This document shows, in pieces, positions 1 to 5,771 of a stretch of 7,429 nucleotides of DNA. The notes beneath the pieces are model-generated. The model worked only from the letters and a program-made list of their open reading frames with translations. It ran no database searches and was not told where the DNA came from. Numbering within the stretch: the stretch's first letter is position 1; each line of letters starts with the position of its first letter. The DNA lies in contig CALBNP010000071.1 of NCBI GenBank assembly GCA_937896505.1, positions 1 through 7,429 of the forward strand, in the 5' to 3' direction. This DNA comes from an uncultured Bacteroidales bacterium (GTDB taxonomy: Bacteria; Bacteroidota; Bacteroidia; Bacteroidales; F082). Position numbers and translations under genes: made by a program.

Positions 1-143
1 AAGTACAACATTCCCACAAAACAACAAGCACTTTTTTCAACTATTTTGCATCATGTATCGCTAACCGCTGATTGTCAGCGTGATAAATTTTAGGAAACAA
101 CTAAAAATAAGAAAATAAATGCCATTATTTTGGAAAAATAGAT
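1..143. other. Left-edge non-coding stretch with a short perfect hairpin
   Basis: No gene can be supported here. A perfect 6-bp stem (CGCTGA, 66-71, pairing with TCAGCG, 75-80, around a TTG loop) is the only clear structure. It is not followed by a U-tract on either strand, so it is a poor candidate for an intrinsic terminator of the minus-strand gene that ends at 144. Plus-strand frame 1 is open from base 1 to a TAG at 91-93 (30 codons), so this could be the tail of a gene entering from the left. The encoded peptide is not one I recognise. Confidence 0.35.
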
Positions 144-803
144 TCATTTTGCAAGCTGGAAGGTGGTGTTTTGGCTAGTTTGGACGATTTTTATTGTGCC
201 AATCATGATGAAATCAGCCAAAATTGTCTCAGCTTTCTTTTTATTTATATGTGCCATTGTTTGGAAATCTTGCAGAGTAATGGATCCGTACTCATTTAGA
301 TAGCGGAGTAGGCTCTCTTCGGTTTCTGTGAAGGCAATCTTTGCAGGACGCGAAAACTTGTTGAGTTTCCAAACTTTGAGCAACACACTGTCGGCGACAA
401 GGTTCTCGTCTTTGACACGAACGTAGATTTTGTAGTTGCCTTGATTGTCGGGAGCTTTGTGTTTGTCGTGGTTGTCTTTGGGAATGATGACCTCTAGAAC
501 CGTCTTACCGTTAATCTCCCATTCTTTGGTCTGATATTCTACTTTGGGTGAACAATACATTTCGGCTGCGGCTTCGATCATGTGTATCTCTTCGTCGGAG
601 CGGACGCCGGCAATGGCACCATTGTCTTTTACACCAACAAGGAGCCGTCCGCCATCGGTGTTGGCGAAGGCAGCTAGGGAACGGGCGATGCGTCGGCTGT
701 CGGAAATCTCGAACTTGAAATCGAGCATCTGGTGTTCGCCTTCCTCGATGAGTTTTTGTATGTGTTGATCTTGCCGTTTCATTTGGGTTGCAAAGGTAGT
801 CAT
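144..803 (-). CDS. Schlafen/AlbA_2 domain protein with C-terminal winged-helix-like region
   Basis: The 219-aa product has an N-terminal Schlafen AlbA_2 domain (about residues 20-142). Seen directly are LDFKFEISD near 27-35, matching the family's E-x-x-x-x-FK entry motif, and the hallmark AFANTDGGRLLVGVKDNG at 45-62. Databases usually call such proteins 'putative DNA binding' or 'ATP-binding'; AlbA_2 domains occur in transcriptional regulators and in nucleic-acid-acting defence proteins. Residues about 155-218 (FTETEESLLRYLNEYGSIT and onward) look like a small winged helix, fitting a DNA-binding regulator. No large ATPase or nuclease domain is fused, so it is a short member. The start is uncertain: TACCTTTG, a good Bacteroidota -7 box, lies inside the ORF at 798-791 (minus strand), so the true start may be Met8 (ATG at 782-780), giving 212 aa. 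The gene stands alone, divergent from the XRE gene. Its target is unknown. Confidence 0.85.
   Translation of the reverse strand: MTTFATQMKRQDQHIQKLIEEGEHQMLDFKFEISDSRRIARSLAAFANTDGGRLLVGVKDNGAIAGVRSDEEIHMIEAAAEMYCSPKVEYQTKEWEINGKTVLEVIIPKDNHDKHKAPDNQGNYKIYVRVKDENLVADSVLLKVWKLNKFSRPAKIAFTETEESLLRYLNEYGSITLQDFQTMAHINKKKAETILADFIMIGTIKIVQTSQNTTFQLAK
791..798 (-). promoter_or_regulatory. Probable -7 promoter element (TACCTTTG) of the AlbA_2 gene
   Basis: Read on the minus strand, TACCTTTG matches the Bacteroidota sigma-ABfr -7 consensus TAnnTTTG and continues as GCA, a common extension. No TTTG -33 box is visible at the usual spacing of about 19-21 bp. The element lies 4 bases inside the longest ORF, downstream of the first ATG and 8 bases upstream of Met8. 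If it is used, transcription would start just before Met8 and the message would be leaderless or nearly so. Confidence 0.5.
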
Positions 804-911
804 TTTTATGACACGATAGATACTATATTAATAAGGTGTAGCTGATGTGGCTCAAATGTGTGTAAATAGAGTAGAATGGGAGGGAAGAAAACGGATTTCG
901 ACCTAGATGCA

Positions 912-988
912 CGAAAAAGCGTTTTTAAGGCCGTAGGGAGGGTTCTGTTTGTGGGTGGTATTGTGATTCATTTTTCGAGGAAAAACGC
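912..988. repeat. Paired A/T-tract hairpins with competing pairings
   Basis: CGAAAAAGCGTTTTT (912-926) contains AAAAA/TTTTT arms around GCG. TTTTTCGAGGAAAAACGC (971-988) contains TTTTT/AAAAA arms around CGAGG. Across the two blocks, CGAAAAA (912-918) is complementary to TTTTTCG (971-977), and GCGTTTTT (919-926) is complementary to AAAAACGC (981-988). The two long-range pairings are not nested, so they exclude each other or would form a pseudoknot. The arms are low-complexity, so function is uncertain. Confidence 0.35.
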
Positions 989-1124
989 GAAATATTGAGT
1001 TTTTAATTTGTCATATTCTGCTGTCTTTAAAAATTACAAATGTAAACCACATGTAATTTAAAACGTTGATAAACATCATAATATACAAATGTTTATATAT
1101 TTAAATATATATAATTAGATTTGT

Positions 1125-1187
1125 AAATCATTATAAATGAGTGAATATAATGGTAAATATAAAACTATTAAATTTAAATCATTATAA
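1125..1187. repeat. 12-bp direct repeat AAATCATTATAA
   Basis: AAATCATTATAA occurs at 1125-1136 and again at 1176-1187, with a centre-to-centre distance of 51 bp, inside the AT-rich block. A looser relative (ATCATAAT) lies near 1073-1080. Given the composition, chance is a real possibility, but the repeat could also be a spaced regulator site for either flanking gene. Confidence 0.3.
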
Positions 1188-1260
1188 TACAATAAAATAA
1201 GTAGTTTTAAATAAAGTAATATACTAAATAAATACCAAATTTATGCAATTTATCATACCT

Positions 1261-1300
1261 ATATTACTATTTAATATAACTAATTGTAATATAGTAATAT
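1261..1300. repeat. Perfect 10-bp inverted repeat (ATATTACTAT / ATAGTAATAT)
   Basis: ATATTACTAT (1261-1270) and ATAGTAATAT (1291-1300) are exact reverse complements separated by 20 bases. The arm centres are 30 bp apart, about three helical turns, as would suit a protein binding two half-sites on one DNA face. The repeat lies about 100 bp upstream of the XRE gene's -7 element. It could be a regulator site or a weak hairpin; there is no U-tract or GC-rich stem to suggest a terminator. Confidence 0.45.
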
Positions 1301-1401
1301 GATTATATTTATATAAAGTTATAGTTTATAGGAAATAAAGTTGTTATGTATGTTTACAAAACTAAAATGAAAACTATTGCGTTTTGTAACAATTATTTGT
1401 T

Positions 1402-1409
1402 TACTTTTG
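1402..1409 (+). promoter_or_regulatory. Probable -7 promoter element (TACTTTTG) of the XRE gene
   Basis: TACTTTTG fits the Bacteroidota TAnnTTTG -7 consensus. A TTTG occurs at 1383-1386, but the 15-bp gap to the -7 box is shorter than the usual 19-21, so the -33 assignment is doubtful. Transcription would begin near 1413-1416, leaving a leader of about 40 nt. Confidence 0.55.
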
Positions 1410-1442
1410 TCAACTGAAATAGTGACATAAATCAAGTTTTTT

Positions 1443-1448
1443 GGGAGG
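1443..1448 (+). promoter_or_regulatory. Shine-Dalgarno site GGGAGG before the XRE start
   Basis: GGGAGG lies 8 bases upstream of the ATG at 1457. Strong Shine-Dalgarno sequences are uncommon in Bacteroidota, and the other starts in this window are A/T-rich without one. It fixes the start at 1457 rather than the in-frame Met6 at 1472. Between it and the start there is also a minimal ATG-TAG start-stop (1449-1454), probably incidental. Confidence 0.6.
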
Positions 1449-1456
1449 ATGTAGCC

Positions 1457-1903
1457 ATGGATTATCCAGAAATGAAAGATAGGATTTCGCATATCATCAG
1501 AGCGAAGAATTTAACCGCTGCCGAGTTTGCCATTCAACTTGGAATCCAACCATCGAATGTTTCGCACCTCTTGTCGGGACGTAACAATCCGAGTTTGGAT
1601 TTCGTGAAAAAGCTGAAGGAAACCTTTCCGGAGTATAGTTTGGATTGGATTGTTCTCGGTCAAGGGCCGATGACCGTATCCGATTTTGCGATAAAACCTG
1701 TTGAGGAAAAGGTTGCTATTGACCAGCCAAAGACTTCTATAGAACAACCAAAAATCGTAGAAGATTTTCAGGGAACCTTGTTTGATTCCCACAACATGGT
1801 TGATGTAAAAGAGGGAAAAAAAGTGAGTTCAGCAACATCGCAATTGCAGAGAATTATATTTGTGTATAACGACCATACCTTTGAGGAGGTCTTGCCTCGC
1901 TGA
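1457..1903 (+). CDS. XRE-family helix-turn-helix transcriptional regulator
   Basis: The 148-aa protein opens with a Cro/CI-type HTH domain (about residues 6-68). AAEFAIQLGIQPSNVSHLLS (21-40) is the HTH core, followed by the GRNNPSLDFV helix and then YSLDWIVLGQGPM, a wording typical of Bacteroidales XRE regulators. A polar linker follows with a small internal near-repeat (DQPKTSIEQPK, about 89-99). A short conserved-looking C-terminal patch (QRIIFVYNDHTFEEVLPR, 131-148) is found in many Bacteroidales XRE proteins and may mediate oligomerisation or ligand sensing; that role is inferred. The start is set by the GGGAGG site 8 bases upstream. The gene is preceded by a long AT-rich region, where it may autoregulate. 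It is followed 77 bases later by nrnA, which has its own promoter. No phage genes are visible. The target regulon is unknown. Confidence 0.9.
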   Translation: MDYPEMKDRISHIIRAKNLTAAEFAIQLGIQPSNVSHLLSGRNNPSLDFVKKLKETFPEYSLDWIVLGQGPMTVSDFAIKPVEEKVAIDQPKTSIEQPKIVEDFQGTLFDSHNMVDVKEGKKVSSATSQLQRIIFVYNDHTFEEVLPR

Positions 1904-1955
1904 CTTCTGCATATATAAATAAGGTGTAAGAATGGATTTCAATTCAGAAATTATG

Positions 1956-1963
1956 TATTTTTG
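1956..1963 (+). promoter_or_regulatory. Probable -7 promoter element (TATTTTTG) of the nrnA-FKBP operon
   Basis: TATTTTTG followed by CAA matches TAnnTTTG(CA). It lies 17 bases before the nrnA ATG, giving a predicted leader of roughly a dozen nucleotides and no Shine-Dalgarno site, normal for this phylum. A -33 TTTG at standard spacing is not evident; the closest is TTTC at 1937-1940. This is the only good promoter seen upstream of the five-gene run. Confidence 0.55.
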
Positions 1964-1980
1964 CAACTCATTTTATAACT

Positions 1981-2994
1981 ATGCAAATAAACTCATTTTT
2001 CGATAAGTTTGACGCTGTAATTCAAGAACATAGAAAGTTTGTCATCGTCTGTCACGTTAATCCTGATGGTGATGCCATTGGTTCGGTCTTGGCCATGTCG
2101 TCGTTCTTGAAGCGTCGTGGTCATGAGGTTATTCCTATTGCCCCGAATGCTTTTCCGAGTTTTTTGGCTTGGATGCCGGGAGCGCAGGATATTCTGGTTT
2201 TCGAAAATGATGTTGAGGCAAGTCGAAATGCGATTCAGACAGCAGACTACATTATTATGTTGGATTTCAATTCGTTGTCGAGATGCGGATTGTTGCATAA
2301 CGAAATAGGGAAAACGCGTTGCCCACGTGTTTTAGTGGATCATCACCGTGACCCAGACTTGTCGCAATTTTGCTGTGCATTGTCAGAGACTGAGGTTTCG
2401 AGTGCCTCGGAACTGGTGGCAGAAATCATCTTCCATTATGAAAATGAGGAAGTTGAACAAGATATTGCAACCAATCTTTTGGTAGGCATTATGACGGATA
2501 CTGGTGCATTTGCACATTCTATTTTCCATCCGCGTACTTTTGAGATTTGCAGCCAGTTGGTCAAGACTTCGACTTCCTATAATCAGATTCATCAACTTGT
2601 TTACGATACTTTCTCGGAAAACCGTTTGCGCTTGTTGGGCTATTCCATCAATAAGATGGAGATTCTGGATGATTATTCAACTGCAATCATCTCATTGAGT
2701 AAGAGTGAGTTGGAGAGTTTTAACTATCAAGTGGGTGATACGGAAGGGATTGTAAACTATCCATTGTCGCTCGATAAAATCAGGATGTCGGTTCTTGTTA
2801 CTGAACGTCAAGACCAAATCCGGTTGTCGTTTAGGTCGAAAGGTGACTTTTCGGTCCATGAATTGGCTAACAAACATTTCAAGGGCGGTGGACACACCAA
2901 TGCAGCTGGAGGAACCACAACCGACACGCTTGAACAAACGGTGGAAAAACTGAAGTCGGTTTTGCCCGAATACAAAGAATTGTTAAGTAAATAA
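1981..2994 (+). CDS. nrnA: DHH-family nanoRNase / pAp phosphatase (NrnA)
   Basis: This 337-aa cytoplasmic enzyme belongs to the DHH/DHHA1 phosphoesterases. NrnA family members degrade 2-5-nt RNA oligomers and dephosphorylate 3'-phosphoadenosine 5'-phosphate (pAp), using Mn2+. The DHH domain shows all motifs: HVNPDGDAIGS (25-35, metal ligands D29 and D31), D95 in IMLDFN, VDHHRD with D120-H121-H122, and MTDTGAF with D173. The DHHA1 domain is marked by the glycine-rich substrate loop FKGGGHTNAAGG (300-311). Length is normal for the family (about 310-345 aa) and no key residue is missing. The ATG at 1981 follows the TATTTTTG element by 17 bases. One base separates its stop codon from the next ATG, so it is probably co-transcribed with the lipoprotein genes downstream. 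As I recall, a DHH gene next to a GldI-type FKBP gene recurs in Bacteroidota; I have not verified this. Confidence 0.93.
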   Translation: MQINSFFDKFDAVIQEHRKFVIVCHVNPDGDAIGSVLAMSSFLKRRGHEVIPIAPNAFPSFLAWMPGAQDILVFENDVEASRNAIQTADYIIMLDFNSLSRCGLLHNEIGKTRCPRVLVDHHRDPDLSQFCCALSETEVSSASELVAEIIFHYENEEVEQDIATNLLVGIMTDTGAFAHSIFHPRTFEICSQLVKTSTSYNQIHQLVYDTFSENRLRLLGYSINKMEILDDYSTAIISLSKSELESFNYQVGDTEGIVNYPLSLDKIRMSVLVTERQDQIRLSFRSKGDFSVHELANKHFKGGGHTNAAGGTTTDTLEQTVEKLKSVLPEYKELLSK

Positions 2995-2995
2995 A

Positions 2996-3520
2996 ATGAG
3001 AGTAGTTCGCATATTATTGGTAGTCATAGCTTTATCGCTGATGTGCTCGTGTAAGGAGAAACCTAAGACACAGCCTGAGATTTCTGTCAATGAAATGAAA
3101 AGCAGTATGGAAACTGCAAACCGCTATCTCTTGAATGAAGAAGAAGAGGATATTACGAACTATATTGCGCGCCACGGATTGGAAATGACACAAACTGGTA
3201 CAGGCTTGCGCTATCAAATCATCAAGCATGGTTCGGACAAGTCTATCGAGGTCGGGCAAACTGTCACTATGGATTTTGAATTGCATTCCATTGCCGGTGA
3301 TTTGATTTATTCGTCAGAAAATGATGGAGTTAAGACTTTTGAAGTTGGTAGCGGGACCGTTGAGTCGGGCTTGGATGAAGCTATGTCGTATTTTCACCTT
3401 GGCGATTACGGAAAGGTTATTATTCCATTCCATTTGGCCTACGGACTTCATGGCGACGACGATAAGATTCCCGAGTATGCAACTTTGGTTTATACGATAA
3501 AAATTAAAGATATTCAATAA
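2996..3520 (+). CDS. FKBP-type peptidyl-prolyl isomerase-like lipoprotein (GldI-like), single domain
   Basis: The 174-aa protein has a lipoprotein signal peptide (MRVVRILLVV start, lipobox MCSC, lipidated Cys19), a short N-terminal helical region (about 30-62) and one FKBP-like domain (about 65-173). Recognisable FKBP landmarks are TGTGLRYQI (67-75), VTMDFELHS (90-98), VIIPFHLAYGLHG (141-153) and IPEYATLVYTIKI (158-170). Against human FKBP12, the catalytic D37 is replaced by Tyr105 and W59 by Leu126, while the Tyr of AYG (Y149) is kept, so isomerase activity may be weak or absent. Size, lipid anchor and position after a DHH gene resemble GldI, the FKBP lipoprotein required for Flavobacterium johnsoniae gliding; orthology is inferred. 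The residues after the lipid Cys (KEK) are charged. One base separates it from nrnA and three from the next gene. Confidence 0.85.
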   Translation: MRVVRILLVVIALSLMCSCKEKPKTQPEISVNEMKSSMETANRYLLNEEEEDITNYIARHGLEMTQTGTGLRYQIIKHGSDKSIEVGQTVTMDFELHSIAGDLIYSSENDGVKTFEVGSGTVESGLDEAMSYFHLGDYGKVIIPFHLAYGLHGDDDKIPEYATLVYTIKIKDIQ

Positions 3521-3523
3521 CTT

Positions 3524-4846
3524 ATGAAAAGAAAATGCTTATTTTTAACGGCACTGAGCATGTCTGCCATGCTGTTTTTTGTTTCATGTAACGACAAAGG
3601 TTCGAAACGTTTTCCTGGCTACAAGCAAACTGAAGACGGCTTGTATTATCAGTTCATAAATCAAGACGTGGCGGCTAAGGCTCCTCAAATGACTGATTTC
3701 CTGAAGGTTCAAATGCTTTGCTATTTACATGATTCATTGTTCTATGATTGGGCTGAAACCAAAGGCGTTGCGATGATTCAACTTGCCGAGCCTCATTTCC
3801 CTGGTGATTTGCAGGCTGCCTACGCCATGATGCACGAAGGTGATTCGGCTTCATTCTACATCAAGGCCGATTCCATCGCTACTGTTTATTATCATCAAGA
3901 CCCGAATGAGGTCGGAATTACTCCTGACGACTATTTCCGCTATGAGATTAAGTTGCTGGAAGTGAAGGCGGAAGATGTTTACAAGGCCGAGATTGAGAAG
4001 ATGAAAGCAGAGCAAGCAAAGAAATCGACAGAGGCTTTGGCTGCTTACATTGCTGAGAATGGAATTAATGTAAAACCTACTGAATCAGGAATTTATATTG
4101 TCCCAATCAAGAATGGTAAAGGCCGTTGCCCAGTGAAAGGCGAAAAGGTAGAAGTAGATTATGATGTCTATACTCTGGAAGGCGAGCTGGTTGGCTCTTC
4201 GTCAAAGTATGACGAGGTGTTCTCCTTCGTTTTAGGTGATGGTTATGCGATTCCTGGCTGGGAAGAAGTGCTCCCAACGATGCATCTTGGCGAAAAGGTG
4301 CGTGCCATCATTCCTTTTTCGATGGCTTACGACGACAAGGCTGTGTTCGGAATGCCAGCTTTCTCAAATCTGGTATATGACATTACCTTGAACAAGATTA
4401 TCACTGTTGAAGAGCAAAAAGCCATTGAAAAAGAGGAAATTGCAAAGATGAAGACCAATTCGGAAGCATCTTTGGAACGTTATGTGAAGGAAAATGGCTT
4501 TGAAAAACGCACGGCTTCGGGCTTGTATTACAAGTTTGAAAAGGAAAACAATGGCAAGGTGCCTTCAGTAGGTTCTGTTGTCAAGATGAAGTTTGACGCA
4601 AAGGTCTTGGATGGACAGGAACTTGGCTCGACGGAGCAACTTGGTGGTTCATACGAAATTACGTATGGCGAGACGCAAGTGCTGGCTGGCTTCAAGGAAG
4701 GCGTGGGCATGATGACTATCGGCGACAAGGCTACTTTCGTGTTGCCTTACTATCTGGCTTATGGTGCCAATCCTTACAATAACATTCCTGCTTTCAGCAA
4801 TATCATCTTCGACATCGAAGTGCTTGATATAACTTTCCCAAAGTGA
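3524..4846 (+). CDS. Lipoprotein with three FKBP-like domains
   Basis: The 440-aa protein has a signal peptide with lipobox FVSC (lipidated Cys22, followed by NDK) and three FKBP-like units joined by charged helical linkers (about 149-183 and 294-327). Domain 1 (about 31-148) is degenerate: PGYKQTEDGLYY, HDSLFY (69-74), PGDL (93-96), MMHEGDS (102-108) and ADS (115-117), with no Trp or AYG where the active site should be. Domain 2 (about 184-293) keeps Y213, W246 and Y269 but has V223-G224 in place of the catalytic Phe-Asp. Domain 3 (about 328-437) keeps AYG (Y413) and IPAFSN but has L367-G368 for Phe-Asp and F390 for Trp. All three therefore look catalytically impaired, suggesting binding or chaperone function (inferred). 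It should sit in the outer membrane facing the periplasm or the outside. It is three bases from the preceding gene. Confidence 0.88.
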   Translation: MKRKCLFLTALSMSAMLFFVSCNDKGSKRFPGYKQTEDGLYYQFINQDVAAKAPQMTDFLKVQMLCYLHDSLFYDWAETKGVAMIQLAEPHFPGDLQAAYAMMHEGDSASFYIKADSIATVYYHQDPNEVGITPDDYFRYEIKLLEVKAEDVYKAEIEKMKAEQAKKSTEALAAYIAENGINVKPTESGIYIVPIKNGKGRCPVKGEKVEVDYDVYTLEGELVGSSSKYDEVFSFVLGDGYAIPGWEEVLPTMHLGEKVRAIIPFSMAYDDKAVFGMPAFSNLVYDITLNKIITVEEQKAIEKEEIAKMKTNSEASLERYVKENGFEKRTASGLYYKFEKENNGKVPSVGSVVKMKFDAKVLDGQELGSTEQLGGSYEITYGETQVLAGFKEGVGMMTIGDKATFVLPYYLAYGANPYNNIPAFSNIIFDIEVLDITFPK

Positions 4847-4898
4847 TTGAAACGATTCAACAAATTGAAACTTAAATATTTAAATAACTAATTTAAAA
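4847..4898 (+). other. 52-base AT-rich gap inside the lipoprotein operon
   Basis: This is the largest gap in the run. It holds a small imperfect hairpin (TTGAA 4847-4851 with TTCAA 4856-4860), a repeated ATTGAAAC (4845-4852 and 4864-4871), a 12-bp palindrome TTAAATATTTAA (4872-4883) and an A-rich lead-in to the next ATG. No TAnnTTTG box is visible and the hairpin is too weak to be a terminator, so read-through is expected. A processing site or a divergent promoter type cannot be excluded. Confidence 0.4.
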
Positions 4899-5768
4899 AT
4901 GAAGAAATCTTATCTCTTGGCCGCTGCTTGCGGTTTGATGATGGCTTTTGTTGCCACATCGTGTGAAAAATCTCCTTATCCGGGATACAAACAAACTGAA
5001 AGTGGTTTGTATTACAAGTATCTTGTCAAAAACGATGGCCCTACAGCTGAATTGGGCAAAGTCGTTGAAGTTGACTTGGCTTATTATCTGGATGACTCAC
5101 TGCTGTATTCTACTAAGGACATGCCACAACCTGTTTACGACATGGTTCGCGAATCGTCTTTTGCAGGTGATCTCTATGAAGGCTTTACTATGATGCACAA
5201 GGGCGACTCCATGTCGATGATTATGCCAGCCGACTCGGTGTTCCTGAAAATGTTCATGGCACGCGTTCTTCCTGATTTTGTTGATTCTACATCGATTGTT
5301 CGTTGGGAAGTCAAGCTTATCGACATTATGACAGAAGAGGAAGTGAATGCAAGAATTCAGGCTGCAATGGACGAAAAGTTTGCTGAAGCTGACGAAACAC
5401 TTCAGGCTTATCTTGCCGAAAACAATATTGAAGCTACTCCAACCGAATCAGGCTTGGTTTATGTTTGCACTCAGCCCGGCAATGGCGCAAAGCCCGAAGC
5501 TGGTAAGAAAGTGAAGGTTCACTACACAGGTACGCTGCTTGACGGTACGAAATTCGATTCATCGGTTGACCGTGGCGAACCTTTTGAATTTCCTCTTGGT
5601 ATGGGTTATGTCATTACTGGTTGGGATGAAGGTGTCGCTATGATGTCGAAAGGCGAGAAGGGTATTCTTTATATTCCTGCTAAGTTGGCTTACGGAGAGC
5701 GTCAAGCTGGTACAATTCCAGCATTCTCGAATTTGATTTTCGAAGTTGAATTGGTTGATTTCGAATAA
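4899..5768 (+). CDS. FKBP-type peptidyl-prolyl cis-trans isomerase lipoprotein, degenerate plus canonical domain
   Basis: The 289-aa protein has a signal peptide ending ATSC (lipidated Cys22). Domain 1 (about 28-143) is the degenerate N-terminal type shared with its neighbours: PGYKQTESGLYYKY, DDSLLYS, AGDLYEG, MMHKGDS, ADSVF. A charged helical linker (about 144-181) leads to domain 2 (about 182-288), a textbook FKBP fold. Residues equivalent to the FKBP12 pocket are all present: Y209, F219, D220, F229, V238-I239, W242, Y265 (LAYGERQ), I273 and F281. It should catalyse prolyl cis-trans isomerisation in exported proteins; activity is inferred from these residues. The architecture recalls Mip/FkpA-type PPIases, where a helical segment precedes the catalytic domain, but here a pseudo-FKBP domain sits before the helix. 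It follows a 52-base gap and is three bases from the next gene. Confidence 0.92.
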   Translation: MKKSYLLAAACGLMMAFVATSCEKSPYPGYKQTESGLYYKYLVKNDGPTAELGKVVEVDLAYYLDDSLLYSTKDMPQPVYDMVRESSFAGDLYEGFTMMHKGDSMSMIMPADSVFLKMFMARVLPDFVDSTSIVRWEVKLIDIMTEEEVNARIQAAMDEKFAEADETLQAYLAENNIEATPTESGLVYVCTQPGNGAKPEAGKKVKVHYTGTLLDGTKFDSSVDRGEPFEFPLGMGYVITGWDEGVAMMSKGEKGILYIPAKLAYGERQAGTIPAFSNLIFEVELVDFE

Positions 5769-5771
5769 TTT

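Larger units (their letters stand above)
804..1456. other. Long divergent intergenic region, mostly extremely AT-rich
   Basis: No gene is supported in these 653 bases. The left third (about 840-1010) has ordinary composition and contains paired A/T-tract hairpins (912-926 and 971-988). From about 1010 to 1440 the sequence is very AT-rich; 1141-1200, for example, has only 7 G/C bases in 60. Within it are a perfect 10-bp inverted repeat (1261-1270 and 1291-1300) and a 12-bp direct repeat (1125-1136 and 1176-1187). The right end holds the promoter of the XRE gene. The AT-rich block may be a regulatory, nucleoid-protein-bound or horizontally acquired segment; the sequence alone does not decide. 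Confidence 0.6.

Noticed and set aside
66..80. Hairpin CGCTGA/TCAGCG as a terminator for the AlbA_2 gene
   Set aside because: The stem is only 6 bp, no U-tract follows on the minus strand, and it lies over 60 bases past the stop codon.
1..93. Open plus-strand frame 1 from the left edge to a TAG (30 codons)
   Set aside because: Too short and without a recognisable motif; an open stretch of this length at an edge is expected by chance. Kept only as a note in the left-edge feature.
544..768. 74-codon plus-strand ORF antisense to the AlbA_2 gene
   Set aside because: Lies wholly within a well-supported gene on the other strand, and its serine- and cysteine-rich product has no family features.
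903..971. 22-codon minus-strand ORF in the long intergenic region
   Set aside because: No ribosome-binding or promoter signal is seen, and the length is expected by chance. Mentioned in a finding but not called as a gene.
1010..1440. CRISPR array or replication origin in the AT-rich block
   Set aside because: There is no regularly spaced repeat series and no DnaA-box or iteron cluster, only isolated repeats.
144..1903. Divergent AlbA_2 and XRE genes as a toxin-antitoxin or phage-defence module
   Set aside because: The genes are not in an operon, are over 650 bp apart, and neither encodes a visible toxin or nuclease domain; no mobile-element genes flank them.
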